DNA of 64,000 bases, from contig OY970347.1 in NCBI GenBank assembly GCA_963717635.1, positions 1,426,001-1,490,000 on the forward strand. Reading direction: 5' to 3'. This document shows, in pieces, positions 1 to 8,640 of this stretch. Under the pieces are notes generated by a model. That model was not told the origin of the DNA, ran no database searches, and saw only the letters and a program-made list of their open reading frames with translations. A program made the translations under genes and the position numbers. This DNA is from JALZKA01 sp963717635. GTDB taxonomy: Bacteria > Actinomycetota > Thermoleophilia > Solirubrobacterales > 70-9. Numbering within the stretch: position 1 is the first letter of the stretch; every line of letters starts with the position of its first letter.

Positions 1-280
1 CACCGGCGGCATCCTGGTCGCCTCGCACGTCGTCGGCGACGCGATGCGTGCGATCTACGACGCGGCCACCTCGGACGACCACGAGCGCGCCCGCGAGATC
101 GATGCCGGCCTGAAGCCCGTCTACGAGGCGCTGACGGTGACGGCCAATCCGATCCCGGTCAAGGCTGCGCTCGAGATGCGCGGGCTGATCGGCGGCGCGC
201 TGCGCCTGCCGATGGTGGCCGCGACGGAAGCCGAGCGCGAGGTCGTGCGCGGCGCCCTGGAGGCGGTGCCGACCGCGTGA
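1..280 (+). CDS. dapA: 4-hydroxy-tetrahydrodipicolinate synthase, C-terminal fragment
   Basis: This is the last ~92 residues of a reading frame that enters from outside the window. The run TNPIPVKAAL followed by a GLIGGALRLP segment is the conserved C-terminal helical part of DapA, the enzyme that condenses pyruvate with aspartate semialdehyde at the first committed step of lysine/DAP synthesis. The catalytic lysine lies upstream and cannot be seen. Its stop codon overlaps the GTG start of rnj by four bases (GTGA), so the two are almost certainly translationally coupled; a dapA-rnj pairing is common in actinobacteria. dapF and dapL lie 15 kb downstream. Confidence 0.9.
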   Translation, partial: TGGILVASHVVGDAMRAIYDAATSDDHERAREIDAGLKPVYEALTVTANPIPVKAALEMRGLIGGALRLPMVAATEAEREVVRGALEAVPTA

Positions 281-1947
281 AACAGGGGGCTGTCCGGATT
301 CTTCCCCTGGGCGGTCTCGGGGAGATCGGCAAGAACATGACGGCGGTCGAGTGCGACGGCCGCATCGTGATCGTCGACGCCGGCGTGATGTTCCCGACCG
401 CCGAGATGCTTGGCATCGACCTGGTCCTGCCGGACTTCACCTGCCTGCGCGAACGCCGCGACGACATCGATGCGATCGTCCTGACCCATGGCCACGAGGA
501 CCACGTTGGCGCCCTCCCATACGTGCTGCGCGAGCTCGGCATCCCCGACGCCATCTACGGAGGGCCGCTGACGCTGGGGCTCGTGCGATCGAAGCTCGAG
601 GAGCGAAAGATCCGCGATGCGCCGCTGAAGGTGCTGGAGCCGGGCGAGCGCGCCAGGGCAGGGCCGTTCGAGATCGAAACGATCCACATGTCGCATTCGA
701 TCCCGGATGCGCGAGCAGTCGCGCTTCACACCAAGCTCGGGGCGATCCTGATCACCGGCGACTACCGCTTCGACCAGACCCCCGTGGACGGCCAACCGGC
801 GGATATCGCCCGGCTTGCGCAGTTGGGATCGGAGGGCGTGCTCTGCCTGTGCGGTGACTCGACCAACGCCGACCGCCCGGGAGTGGTGGCCTCCGAGATG
901 AGCGTGGGTCCGGCGCTGTCAGCGGTCTTCGCGGGCTGCGAGGGCCGGATCATCGTCACCTGCTTCGCCTCGAACGTCCACCGCGTGCAGCAGGTAATCG
1001 ACGCCGCGACCGGGCACGACCGCAAGGTCGCGCTCGTTGGCCGTTCGATGCGCAAGAACTTCAACATCGCATCCAATCTCGGCATGGCGAACGCGCCCCA
1101 GGGGCTGCTGATCCAGCCCAAGGAGATCGAGGACTACCCGGACGGCAAGGTGATCGCGGTCTGCACCGGCAGCCAGGGCGAGCCGCTCTCGGCGCTGCGG
1201 CGCATGGCCTTCAACGACCACCGCGACGTTGAGCTGCATTCCGGCGACACGATCATCTTCTCCGCCTCGCCGATTCCCGGTAACGAGCGGTCGGTAAACG
1301 AGACGATCGACAAGATCTACGAGATCGGCGCCACCGTCGTCACCGCGGCCGACGCGCCGATCCACGTCTCGGGCCACGGGTCGCGCGAGGAGCTGAAGCT
1401 GATGCTGAACCTGACGCGGCCGCGCTACGTGTTCCCCTTCCACGGCGACCACAAGCGGATCCGGCTCCACGCCGAGCTGGCCGAGGCCGTCGGGATCGAG
1501 TCCGAGCGGATCTTCAAGGGCCGCAACGGCCTGGCGCTCGACATCGACGCCGACGGAGCCCGGTTCACCGACGACTTCCACGCCGGGATGATCTTCGTCG
1601 ACGGCGTCGACATTGGCGACCCGGACGACGTCGCGCTGCGCGACCGCCGGACGCTCTCCGGCGACGGCATTCTGATCGTCGTCGCCACGGTCTCCTCCGA
1701 CAACGGCGAATCGGTCGCCGATCCCGAGGTGATGTTCAGGGGCGTTCCGTTCATCGAGGGCGAGGAGGGCGCCGAGCTGATCGAGGAGCTCCGCGATGTC
1801 GTCGCCGACGTTCTGGCCGACGCCGCCGACGACGGCGTCCGCGAGGCCGCCCTGCTCCAGGAGGACATCCACGACGACGTCGCCGAGTTCATCTACGAGC
1901 GCCTGAAGCGGCGGCCGATGGTGCTGCCGGTCGTCGTCGAGGTGTAA
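277..1947 (+). CDS. rnj: Ribonuclease J (metallo-beta-lactamase RNase)
   Basis: The 556-residue product has the beta-CASP RNase J architecture. The metal-binding HGHEDH motif is at residues 71-76, with a conserved GDYRFDQTP segment and the HVSGHGSREELK region of the catalytic core, then the C-terminal domain. RNase J is a cytoplasmic 5'-3' exonuclease and endonuclease in mRNA decay and rRNA maturation. The length is normal for the family. The GTG start overlaps the dapA stop. An RNase Y gene is also present at 11.1 kb, so both Firmicutes-type decay nucleases co-occur here. A terminator for the opposing operon begins right at its stop codon. Confidence 0.96.
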   Translation: MKQGAVRILPLGGLGEIGKNMTAVECDGRIVIVDAGVMFPTAEMLGIDLVLPDFTCLRERRDDIDAIVLTHGHEDHVGALPYVLRELGIPDAIYGGPLTLGLVRSKLEERKIRDAPLKVLEPGERARAGPFEIETIHMSHSIPDARAVALHTKLGAILITGDYRFDQTPVDGQPADIARLAQLGSEGVLCLCGDSTNADRPGVVASEMSVGPALSAVFAGCEGRIIVTCFASNVHRVQQVIDAATGHDRKVALVGRSMRKNFNIASNLGMANAPQGLLIQPKEIEDYPDGKVIAVCTGSQGEPLSALRRMAFNDHRDVELHSGDTIIFSASPIPGNERSVNETIDKIYEIGATVVTAADAPIHVSGHGSREELKLMLNLTRPRYVFPFHGDHKRIRLHAELAEAVGIESERIFKGRNGLALDIDADGARFTDDFHAGMIFVDGVDIGDPDDVALRDRRTLSGDGILIVVATVSSDNGESVADPEVMFRGVPFIEGEEGAELIEELRDVVADVLADAADDGVREAALLQEDIHDDVAEFIYERLKRRPMVLPVVVEV

Positions 1948-1949
1948 AA

Positions 1950-1988
1950 GGCCCGCCGGCTCCAGGGAGGGAGAAGAACCGGCGGGCC
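1950..1988 (-). terminator. Rho-independent terminator of the two-component operon
   Basis: A perfect ten-base stem GGCCCGCCGG/CCGGCGGGCC encloses a purine-rich loop of about 19 bases. Read on the minus strand it is followed by TTTTAC, so it is oriented to stop transcripts leaving the histidine kinase gene. The U-tract coincides with the TAA stop region of rnj, so the hairpin also forms immediately after rnj on the plus strand, without a U-tract there. Confidence 0.8.
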
Positions 1989-1993
1989 TACTG

Positions 1994-2053
1994 CTTGGCC
2001 TGATGCCAAGGGGCTCGCCGGAACGGGGGAGTCCGGGGGGGTTCCCGGCGAGC
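1994..2053. terminator. Two further hairpins between convergent genes
   Basis: CTTGGC (1994-1999) pairs with GCCAAG (2005-2010), and GCTCGCCGG (2013-2021) pairs with CCGGCGAGC (2045-2053). With the hairpin at 1950-1988 this makes three stem-loops in 104 bases between the 3' ends of rnj and the kinase gene. Neither of these two has a clear U-tract. They may block antisense read-through or stabilise a 3' end. Confidence 0.5.
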
Positions 2054-2102
2054 GTTGTGTCTCATCCGTGGAACGAGATTAAGCCGCGGGCGTAAACGAT
2101 CC

Positions 2103-3554
2103 CTAAACGTTCGCTGAGATTTTGCCAGGGGCTTCCATGGGCTCCGTCGATGCCGGCAGCGTCACGGTGAAACGAGCGCCTCCGGACCGGCTGCTGCCTG
2201 CCTCGACGCTGCCGCCGTGTGAGCCCGCCACCGCTTGAACGATCGCCAGCCCGAGGCCGGTGCCCGAGTCGACCGCCACGTCGGCGGGCCCGTCGCCGCG
2301 GACGAACCGGGCGAAGACCTGCTCCTCCATGCCCTTCGGGAGACCGGGTCCGTCGTCGGTCACCTCCAGCACGGCAGCGCCGTCGCGAGGTTCGACTCGA
2401 ACCGAGATCGTCGTACCCGGGGGGGTGTGGCGAACGGCGTTGTCCAGGAGATTCACGGTCAGGCGATGGAGCTCGTCGGCGTTGCCGATGATCGCGACCG
2501 TTCCGTCGGCGGCAAGCTCCAACTGGTGTCCTTCGGCGACCGGGCGGACCTCCGTCAGCGCGGCCCCGGCTATCCCGACCAGGTCGCATGGCCGGCGCTC
2601 CCCGAAGCGGCCGGCGTCGGCGCGCGCGAGCATCAGCAGGTCCGCCACCAGGCGGCGCATGCGGCGCGACGAGCGGAGGGCCGATTCCACCATCTCCGTT
2701 TCCTCTGTGTCCGGGCCGCGAACCTCGAGCCGGTCGTGCAGGAGCTCGAGGTTCGCGAGGATGCTGGTCAGTGGTGTGCGCAGCTCATGCGAGGCGTCGG
2801 CTACGAATTCGCGCTGCGCGTGGACCATCTGCTGGGCCTCCCTACGTGACGCGTCGAGCTCGCCTAGCATCGAGTCGAGCGTCCGGGCGAGCTCTGCGAT
2901 CTCGTCGTCGGCGCTCGGCTCCGGCATGCTCAGCGAGGGATCCCGGGTGGTCGCGATCTCGCGCGCCGTCGCGGTCAGCGCGGCGATCGGGCGCATCGCG
3001 CGTTGCGCCACCCAGAGCCCGGCGAGCGTGGCGAGCAGCGCCCCGGCGGCGACGCCGACGCCGAGGAACAGCCAGAGCCGCCCGATCGTCTCGTCGAGCT
3101 CGTCGTGGTCGCGCGCGTATTGCACGTACACCGGATCCAGGGTGCTCGCCGTGACCGGCAGCACCCGCCTGGCCACTGCCAGCTCGCCGAAGCTCATGAT
3201 CTCGGAGCGCGGAGGGGGAAGCGGCCGGGGGTTCAGCGGTGGCACCAGCGAACGCCCCTCGGAATCGACGATTGCGATCGTCGCGTCGTTCGCCAGGATG
3301 CGCTCGTCGAAGTCCGACCTGCCGATCACGTCGTGCGTCGCGGGGTCGACCTGGATCGAGAAGGCGAGCTGGCTCACCGCTGCCTCCAGTTCGTTGCGGA
3401 AGTCGTCCTCGAGCCGATCCTGAGCGAGGCGGCCGACGAAGGCCGCGAACACCAGCAGGATCGCGAAGGTGAGGCCCGCTGATACCCCGGCCAGACGCCA
3501 GCGGACGGGCCAGCGCGACGGGGAGAGCACGAACGGGCGGCCGCCCGGCGCCAT
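2103..3554 (-). CDS. Membrane sensor histidine kinase (EnvZ/PhoR type)
   Basis: The 483-residue sensor kinase has one N-terminal membrane helix (about residues 21-41), an extracytoplasmic sensor of about 120 residues and a second helix (about 160-183). These are followed by a HAMP linker, a HisKA domain with phospho-acceptor His256 in the motif SHELRTPLTS, and an HATPase_c domain (NLLDNAVRHTPPG N-box, DDGPGLP and GTGLGLAIV G-boxes). The ATG start lies one base past the stop of the response regulator gene, so both are one operon and presumably cognate partners. The signal sensed cannot be deduced from sequence. Confidence 0.93.
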   Translation of the reverse strand: MAPGGRPFVLSPSRWPVRWRLAGVSAGLTFAILLVFAAFVGRLAQDRLEDDFRNELEAAVSQLAFSIQVDPATHDVIGRSDFDERILANDATIAIVDSEGRSLVPPLNPRPLPPPRSEIMSFGELAVARRVLPVTASTLDPVYVQYARDHDELDETIGRLWLFLGVGVAAGALLATLAGLWVAQRAMRPIAALTATAREIATTRDPSLSMPEPSADDEIAELARTLDSMLGELDASRREAQQMVHAQREFVADASHELRTPLTSILANLELLHDRLEVRGPDTEETEMVESALRSSRRMRRLVADLLMLARADAGRFGERRPCDLVGIAGAALTEVRPVAEGHQLELAADGTVAIIGNADELHRLTVNLLDNAVRHTPPGTTISVRVEPRDGAAVLEVTDDGPGLPKGMEEQVFARFVRGDGPADVAVDSGTGLGLAIVQAVAGSHGGSVEAGSSRSGGARFTVTLPASTEPMEAPGKISANV

Positions 3555-3555
3555 G

Positions 3556-4257
3556 TCAGCCCTCGCGCGCTGCGCGCATCACGTAGCCGGCACCGCGCTT
3601 GGTCTGCAGGAGTCGCGGCTCGCCGCCCTCCTCGAGCTTGCGCCTGAGGTTCGAGATGAAGACGTCGATGGTGTTCGTCATCGCGAGCGGGTCGTAGCCC
3701 CAGACCTCCTCGAGCAGGCGCTCGCGGGAGACCACCAGGCGATCGTTTCGCATCAGGAACTCCAGGAGCTCGAACTCCCTTGCGGTCAGCTCGATCTCGC
3801 GATCGCCACGGTGGACCTCGCGCGTGGCGGGGTTCAGGCGCAGGTCTCCAAGGACCAGCGCGGCCGCCCCCCGCGGCGGCCGGCGGCGCATCAGCGCCCG
3901 CATCCGCGCCAGGAGCTCCTGGCGTTCGAACGGCTTCACCAGGTAGTCGTCGGCGCCGGTGTCGAGACCCTCGACCCGGTCGTCCAGGTCGGTCCGGGCC
4001 GTGAGGATCAGAACCGGCACGTCGTCGTCGGCGCGCAGGCGTCGCAGCACCTCGACGCCGTCCAGCTTCGGAAGGCCGAGGTCGAGGATCACCAGGTCGG
4101 GCATGAATTCGGCGGCAGCGGCCAACGCCTCCTCGCCGTCGCCGGCGCTGCGAACCTCGTGTCCCTCCTGGCGCAGCGTGCGGCGCAGGACATCGGCGAT
4201 CTCCTGGTCATCCTCGACGACCAGCACCCGACCGGTAGCTGCTTCGTTCTCCAGCAT
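3556..4257 (-). CDS. OmpR-family response regulator
   Basis: The product has a receiver domain with the acidic pair EDD near the N-terminus, a phospho-acceptor Asp in VILDLGLPKLDG (about residue 59) and the conserved Lys in YLVKPF. A winged-helix DNA-binding domain follows (VSRERLLEEVWGYDP, then TNTIDVFISNLRRKLE). ATG 4257 was chosen over GTG 4263 because a -10-like TACCCT (minus strand, 4271-4266) stands eight bases before it, the spacing seen for many starts here. It is first in an operon with the kinase and is divergent from ftsK. Confidence 0.93.
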   Translation of the reverse strand: MLENEAATGRVLVVEDDQEIADVLRRTLRQEGHEVRSAGDGEEALAAAAEFMPDLVILDLGLPKLDGVEVLRRLRADDDVPVLILTARTDLDDRVEGLDTGADDYLVKPFERQELLARMRALMRRRPPRGAAALVLGDLRLNPATREVHRGDREIELTAREFELLEFLMRNDRLVVSRERLLEEVWGYDPLAMTNTIDVFISNLRRKLEEGGEPRLLQTKRGAGYVMRAAREG

Positions 4258-4364
4258 CAGCACGAAGGGTAGGGCGGTTGTGCCATTTCGAGGGCGATAT
4301 TTAGGGAGGTATTAGACCCGCCACGCACGAAGGGGACCGTGCCCAGGCGTCGAACCCATCTGCG

Positions 4365-6827
4365 ATGGCCCGTGCCACCGCGCATACCCGTGCCCGCAGA
4401 GGCACGACCAGAAAACGCGCGCCCGTGCGTCGCAAGCCGGATCCGCGCAGGCGCGCGAAGGCGGCGATTCAGGGTCTCGAGCAACGGCACTTCGACCTGA
4501 TCGGGCTGATCATGGTCGCGGCCGGCGTCTATTGCGCGTTCGTGCTTTACCTGGGATGGGACGGCGGCCGCGTCGGCGGCTGGCTGGAGACGGCGCTCGA
4601 ATACTCGGTCGGGCAGGTTGCGTACGTGGTCCCGCTGATGGTCTTCGGGCTCGGCCTGGCGCTGATCGCGCGGCCGATGATCCGGGCGCCGCGGGCCCTC
4701 AACGTCGGCGCTCTACTGCTGCTCTTGGCGTTGCTGCTTGCATTCGCCGCCGGGACGCTGGGTCTGGGGCCCGACCGTCCGGTGCGCGACGGGTACTTTG
4801 AGCCGCGCTTCTACACGATCCACGGCGGCGCGGTCGGCGAAGCGCTCTACTGGGCCTCAACGACGCTCTTCCAGCGCCTCGGCGCGCAGATCCTCGCCGT
4901 CCTGATGCTGATCTCGGGCGTCCTCCTGCTGAGCGGGATGACGATCGCCAACCTGTTCGCCAACGCCGGCGGAGCGGCGCGTCGCGCCCGCGACACCACG
5001 CGCGAGATGGCCCGAACCGTGCGCCAGGACGAGGCGCCGGCCGGCTGGGCCGAGCCCGAGGGCGACGACATCCAGATCACGCGGGCCAACGAGACCGAGG
5101 CGTTCGTCGCCGAACCGCTGACCCACGAGGCGGTCTGGGAAGACGAGGACGAGGAGCCCTCCGAGCCGGACCCCGACGAGCCGAAGCCCTCAGAGACCGG
5201 CTCCCACGCGGCGTTCTCCTACGACGAGGCTTCCGGCGTGGGCGCGGTCCAGGAGGTCAACGGCGAGCCCGAGGCCGTGCCTGAGCCTGCCGCCGATCTG
5301 ACTCCCATGGGCAACAAGCGCACGGACGGGATCACGGTCTCCGACGAGATCGCGTACACGCTGCCGGAGTCCAAGCTCCTCGAGAAGGGCAAGGGCGACC
5401 CGGGCCCCGACCCCCGCGACCGCGAGATCACGGCGAAGTCGCTGCTCGAGTCGCTCCGCCACTTCGGAGTCGAGGCCAAGATGATCGGCATGGTCTCCGG
5501 CCCGCACGTGAGCCGCTACGAGTTTCAGCTGGCGCCGGGCACCAAGGTCTCCAAGGTCGCGGCGCTCAAGGACGACCTCGCCTACGCGCTGGCGTCGACC
5601 GACATCCGGATCCTGGCGCCGATCCCCGGCAAGAAGGCCGTGGGCGTCGAGGTTCCGAACCAGCGCCGGCGCCTGGTCCGGCTGGGCGACATCTACGAGG
5701 GCCGCCCGAAGGGCTCCTCGCCGCTGGTCGCCTGGCTCGGCAAGGACGTCTCGGGCCACGCCTGCTGGACCGACATCGCGCTGATGCCGCACCTGCTCGT
5801 CGCCGGCACCACCGGCTCGGGCAAGTCGGGATGCATCAACGCGATCCTCAGCTCGATCCTGCTCCACGCCTCGCCGAACGAGTGCCGCCTGGTGCTGGTG
5901 GATCCGAAGCGGGTCGAGCTGAACCACTACGAGACGCTTCCGCACCTGCTGACGCCGGTCGTCACCAACCCGCGCCTGGCAGCCAACGTGCTGGCGAACC
6001 TGATCGGCGAGATGGAGAGCCGCTATCAGGTCATGGGCGAGGCGCGCGCCCGCAGCCTCGCCGAGCTCAACAAGACCCGGCGCAAGGAAGGCGAGGCGCC
6101 GCTGCCGCACATCCTCTGCGTGATCGACGAGCTCGCCGACCTGATGATGGTCGCGCCGGCCGAGGTCGAGGACTCGATCATCCGCCTCGCGCAGAAGTCG
6201 CGGGCCGTCGGCATCCACCTGGTCCTGGCTACGCAGCGCCCTTCCACAGACGTCATCACCGGCACGATCAAGGTCAACATCCCGGCCCGGATCGCGTTCG
6301 CGGTCGCGTCACAGGTCGATTCGCGGGTGATCCTCGATGGGGGCGGCGCCGAGAGCCTGCTGGGGCAGGGCGACATGCTGTTCCGTCCGATCGGCACCTC
6401 GAAGCTGCAGCGGATCCAGGGAGCGTTCCTGACCGAGGCCGAGATCGCGCGGTTGACGAAGCACTGGGCGAAGCAGGGCGAGCCCGACTTCGACCCGGCG
6501 CTGCTCGAGGACACGGCAGCGGAGAGCGTTGAAGCCGGTGACGGCGAGTTCTCGCCGGACGAAGACGACCTACTGGAGGACGCTGCGCGGATCGTCGTCG
6601 AGAGCGGCACCGCGTCGGTCTCGATGCTCCAGCGGCGCCTCCGGGTCGGCTACACCCGGGCCGGGCGCCTGATCGACATGCTCGAGCGCCGGGGCATCAT
6701 CTCCGGCTACGAGGGCTCGAAGCCACGGCAGGTGCTGGTCTCGATGGCGGATCTTTCGCGGGTTCTCGGGGGCGAGGAGCCCGCTCGTTTTACGCCTGAG
6801 CCTGCGGTCACTTCGCCCGAGCCGTAA
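4365..6827 (+). CDS. ftsK: FtsK/SpoIIIE DNA translocase
   Basis: The 820-residue protein has a basic N-terminus, four transmembrane helices within about residues 45-195, an acidic low-complexity linker (about 225-310), then the alpha/beta motor domain. Walker A GTTGSGKS is near residue 482 and Walker B HILCVIDELAD near 584. A C-terminal winged-helix gamma domain (SVSMLQRRLRVGYTRAG) would recognise KOPS-like polar sequences. Such proteins pump chromosomal DNA through the closing septum. The length and domain order are normal. No clear ribosome-binding site precedes the ATG. It ends 67 bases before cinA. Confidence 0.96.
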   Translation: MARATAHTRARRGTTRKRAPVRRKPDPRRRAKAAIQGLEQRHFDLIGLIMVAAGVYCAFVLYLGWDGGRVGGWLETALEYSVGQVAYVVPLMVFGLGLALIARPMIRAPRALNVGALLLLLALLLAFAAGTLGLGPDRPVRDGYFEPRFYTIHGGAVGEALYWASTTLFQRLGAQILAVLMLISGVLLLSGMTIANLFANAGGAARRARDTTREMARTVRQDEAPAGWAEPEGDDIQITRANETEAFVAEPLTHEAVWEDEDEEPSEPDPDEPKPSETGSHAAFSYDEASGVGAVQEVNGEPEAVPEPAADLTPMGNKRTDGITVSDEIAYTLPESKLLEKGKGDPGPDPRDREITAKSLLESLRHFGVEAKMIGMVSGPHVSRYEFQLAPGTKVSKVAALKDDLAYALASTDIRILAPIPGKKAVGVEVPNQRRRLVRLGDIYEGRPKGSSPLVAWLGKDVSGHACWTDIALMPHLLVAGTTGSGKSGCINAILSSILLHASPNECRLVLVDPKRVELNHYETLPHLLTPVVTNPRLAANVLANLIGEMESRYQVMGEARARSLAELNKTRRKEGEAPLPHILCVIDELADLMMVAPAEVEDSIIRLAQKSRAVGIHLVLATQRPSTDVITGTIKVNIPARIAFAVASQVDSRVILDGGGAESLLGQGDMLFRPIGTSKLQRIQGAFLTEAEIARLTKHWAKQGEPDFDPALLEDTAAESVEAGDGEFSPDEDDLLEDAARIVVESGTASVSMLQRRLRVGYTRAGRLIDMLERRGIISGYEGSKPRQVLVSMADLSRVLGGEEPARFTPEPAVTSPEP

Positions 6828-6828
6828 A

Positions 6829-6890
6829 GCTCACTCCCTTACCAGGGGGGCCAAGTTCGTTTCGCGCCTAGCGTCGCTCAATAGATTCCC
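6829..6890 (+). repeat. Dispersed ~60-base repeat, copy A
   Basis: This is one of three related segments; the others are at 26083-26140 and 27059-27117. The shared core CGCGCCTAGCGTCGCTCA is identical in copies A and C and differs at one base in copy B. Upstream of the core all copies carry a CCCTTACCAG-like run followed by G-rich sequence that can form a small hairpin. This copy fills the ftsK-cinA gap, and its right end (TAGATT) may serve as the cinA -10 element. Confidence 0.7.
6882..6887 (+). promoter_or_regulatory. Candidate -10 element of cinA
   Basis: TAGATT lies seven bases before the GTG start, which would give a leaderless or nearly leaderless transcript. It is located inside repeat copy A. 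No convincing -35 box is seen. Confidence 0.45.
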
Positions 6891-6894
6891 TTGC

Positions 6895-8175
6895 GTGAGC
6901 GTTCGCGCGGGCATCGTCGTCACCGGCACCGAGGTCCTGACCGGCACGATCACGGACCGCAACGGTCCGTGGATCTCCAAGCGCCTCGGCGAACTGGGCG
7001 TCGAGGTCGCGCACATCCTGGTCGTCGCCGACCGGCCCGACGACCTCGAGGCCGATCTCCGCTTCCTCGCGTCCGACGGCGTCGACTTGATCGTCACCAG
7101 CGGCGGGCTCGGCCCGACGGCCGACGATCTCACGGCTGAGATCGTTGCCCGCTTCGCGGGCCGGGAGCTGATCCTCGACGAGGGCATGGAGAGCAAGATC
7201 GCCGAGATCCTCGCCGGGTTCGCTCGACGCCTGGGCTTCGACCTTGACGCGCTCCGCGAGGCAAACCGCAAGCAGGCGATGGTCCCTGAGGGGGCGACGA
7301 CGATCGATCCGGCCGGAACCGCGCCGGGGTTGGTTGTGCCGGTCGGCGACGGCCCGATTGTGATCGTGATGCCGGGGCCGCCGCGCGAGCTGCAGGTGAT
7401 GTGGCCCAAGGCGCTGGCGACCGGCCCGGCTCAGGCCGTCCTCAGCCGGGCCGAGCCCTACGAGGGTGCGATGCTGCGCCTGTTCGGGGTGCCGGAGTCC
7501 GAGATCGCCAAGAGCCTGCTCGAGATCGAGGCGGAGGGCGTCGCCCTGGATCGGCTCGAGATCACGACCTGTCTGCGCAAGGGCGAGCTGGAAATCGAGG
7601 TCCGCCACCGCCCAGGCGCGGAGCCGGACCTGGAGGCCCTGATCGCGGGCATCGACCAGCGCCACGGGCGGTTTCTCTTCAGCCGCGACGGCACGACGAT
7701 CGATGAGCAGCTCGCCGACCTGCTCGCAGGACGCAAGATCGCCACCGCCGAGTCGTGCACGGGGGGCCTGCTCGCCGCTCGCCTCACCGAGCTGGACGGG
7801 GCATCGGCCTACGTCCAGGGAGGCGCGGTCACCTATTCGAACGAGGCCAAGACCGAGGTTCTGGGAGTGCCTGCGGAGCTGATCGAGTCACAAGGTGCGG
7901 TTTCACCCGAGGTCGCCGAGGCGATGGCGGACGGCGCCTTGGAGCGTTTCGAGGCCGACATCGGCGTCGGCATCACCGGGATCGCCGGCCCGACCGGCGG
8001 CACGGAGGAAAAGCCGGTCGGCTACGTCTGCGTTTGCGTGAAGACGTCGAGCGGGGAGAAGATCGCGCGCGACCCGGTGATCCCGGGTACCAGGGCGGAC
8101 ATCCGCGAGCGCTCGGCACTGCTCGCGATGCACCTCATCCGCCGGCTGCTGCGCGGCGAAGAGTTCCCGCTCTAG
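6895..8175 (+). CDS. cinA: CinA: COG1058 domain plus NMN deamidase domain
   Basis: The 426-residue protein has the full two-domain CinA layout. The N-terminal molybdopterin-binding-like domain contains TGTEVLTG and TSGGLGPTADD. The C-terminal CinA/PncC domain contains ATAESCTGG and the GITGIAGPTGGT loop. The family hydrolyses nicotinamide mononucleotide (C-terminal domain) and ADP-ribose-type compounds (N-terminal domain), recycling pyridine nucleotides. In many bacteria cinA is next to recA, and here recA follows within 1.1 kb, separated by csp and thpR. The GTG start is supported by the VRAGIVVTGTE N-terminus and the upstream TAGATT. Confidence 0.94.
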   Translation: MSVRAGIVVTGTEVLTGTITDRNGPWISKRLGELGVEVAHILVVADRPDDLEADLRFLASDGVDLIVTSGGLGPTADDLTAEIVARFAGRELILDEGMESKIAEILAGFARRLGFDLDALREANRKQAMVPEGATTIDPAGTAPGLVVPVGDGPIVIVMPGPPRELQVMWPKALATGPAQAVLSRAEPYEGAMLRLFGVPESEIAKSLLEIEAEGVALDRLEITTCLRKGELEIEVRHRPGAEPDLEALIAGIDQRHGRFLFSRDGTTIDEQLADLLAGRKIATAESCTGGLLAARLTELDGASAYVQGGAVTYSNEAKTEVLGVPAELIESQGAVSPEVAEAMADGALERFEADIGVGITGIAGPTGGTEEKPVGYVCVCVKTSSGEKIARDPVIPGTRADIRERSALLAMHLIRRLLRGEEFPL

Positions 8176-8196
8176 CCGTAGCCCCGGAACGACAAA

Positions 8197-8216
8197 GGCG
8201 CCCCTTTCGGGGCGCC
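8197..8216 (-). terminator. Rho-independent terminator of csp
   Basis: A perfect eight-base stem GGCGCCCC/GGGGCGCC with a four-base loop lies between the convergent cinA and csp genes. On the minus strand it is followed by TTTGTCGTT, so it best fits termination of the cold-shock gene. On the plus strand the trailing sequence is not U-rich. Confidence 0.85.
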
Positions 8217-8241
8217 CGCTGACTCTCGCTTGTGGTCCGGC

Positions 8242-8439
8242 CTAGACGGGGCGAACGTTGATCGCGCGCGGGCCCTTCGGGCTGGATTCGGTCTCGAAGC
8301 TGACCTGATCCCCCTCCTTGACCGAGGCGCCGGCATCGACGCCGGTCTGATGCACGAACAGGTCCTTGTCACCGTCATCCGGGGCGATGAATCCGTACCC
8401 CTTCTCGGTGTTGAACCACTTCACTGTTCCGGTGGGCAT
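8242..8439 (-). CDS. cspA: Cold-shock domain protein
   Basis: The 65-residue single cold-shock domain begins TGTVKWFN, with RNP1 KGYGFI and RNP2 LFVH, the aromatic single-strand nucleic-acid-binding surface of the family. Such proteins act as RNA chaperones in the cytoplasm. A strong AGGAGG ribosome-binding site stands six bases before the ATG. The gene is isolated, with its own terminator and a roughly 200-base upstream region shared with the divergent thpR. Confidence 0.96.
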   Translation of the reverse strand: MPTGTVKWFNTEKGYGFIAPDDGDKDLFVHQTGVDAGASVKEGDQVSFETESSPKGPRAINVRPV

Positions 8440-8640
8440 TGAGCCTCCTGTCCTTTACTGATCTGCGTACGCTGCCGATTCGCTGGACCCATCCAGGTCA
8501 GCTTCCGGACCGGGGCTCGTTGCCTCCGTCAGCGGGCAGCGAGAAGGTACCAAGCCAAACCGGTTGTTGCCGTGAAAGTCACGGCTCCGGTGCGAACCGC
8601 GCGCAAGCCGTCTGAACCGGAGGCCTAGGCTGCGGATGAG
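8440..8640. other. Divergent intergenic region csp/thpR
   Basis: This ~200-base gap has no credible gene. It holds the csp ribosome-binding site at its left end and a TAGGCT element before thpR at its right end (8626-8631). A long csp 5' leader is possible, as in other cold-shock genes, but I see no conserved cold box. Confidence 0.4.
8626..8631 (+). promoter_or_regulatory. Candidate -10 element of thpR
   Basis: TAGGCT stands nine bases before the ATG. The same hexamer at the same kind of distance precedes dut, the 18.5 kb epimerase, the 51.2 kb thioesterase, the 51.7 kb HTH-membrane gene and the 60.0 kb secreted protein. Confidence 0.5.
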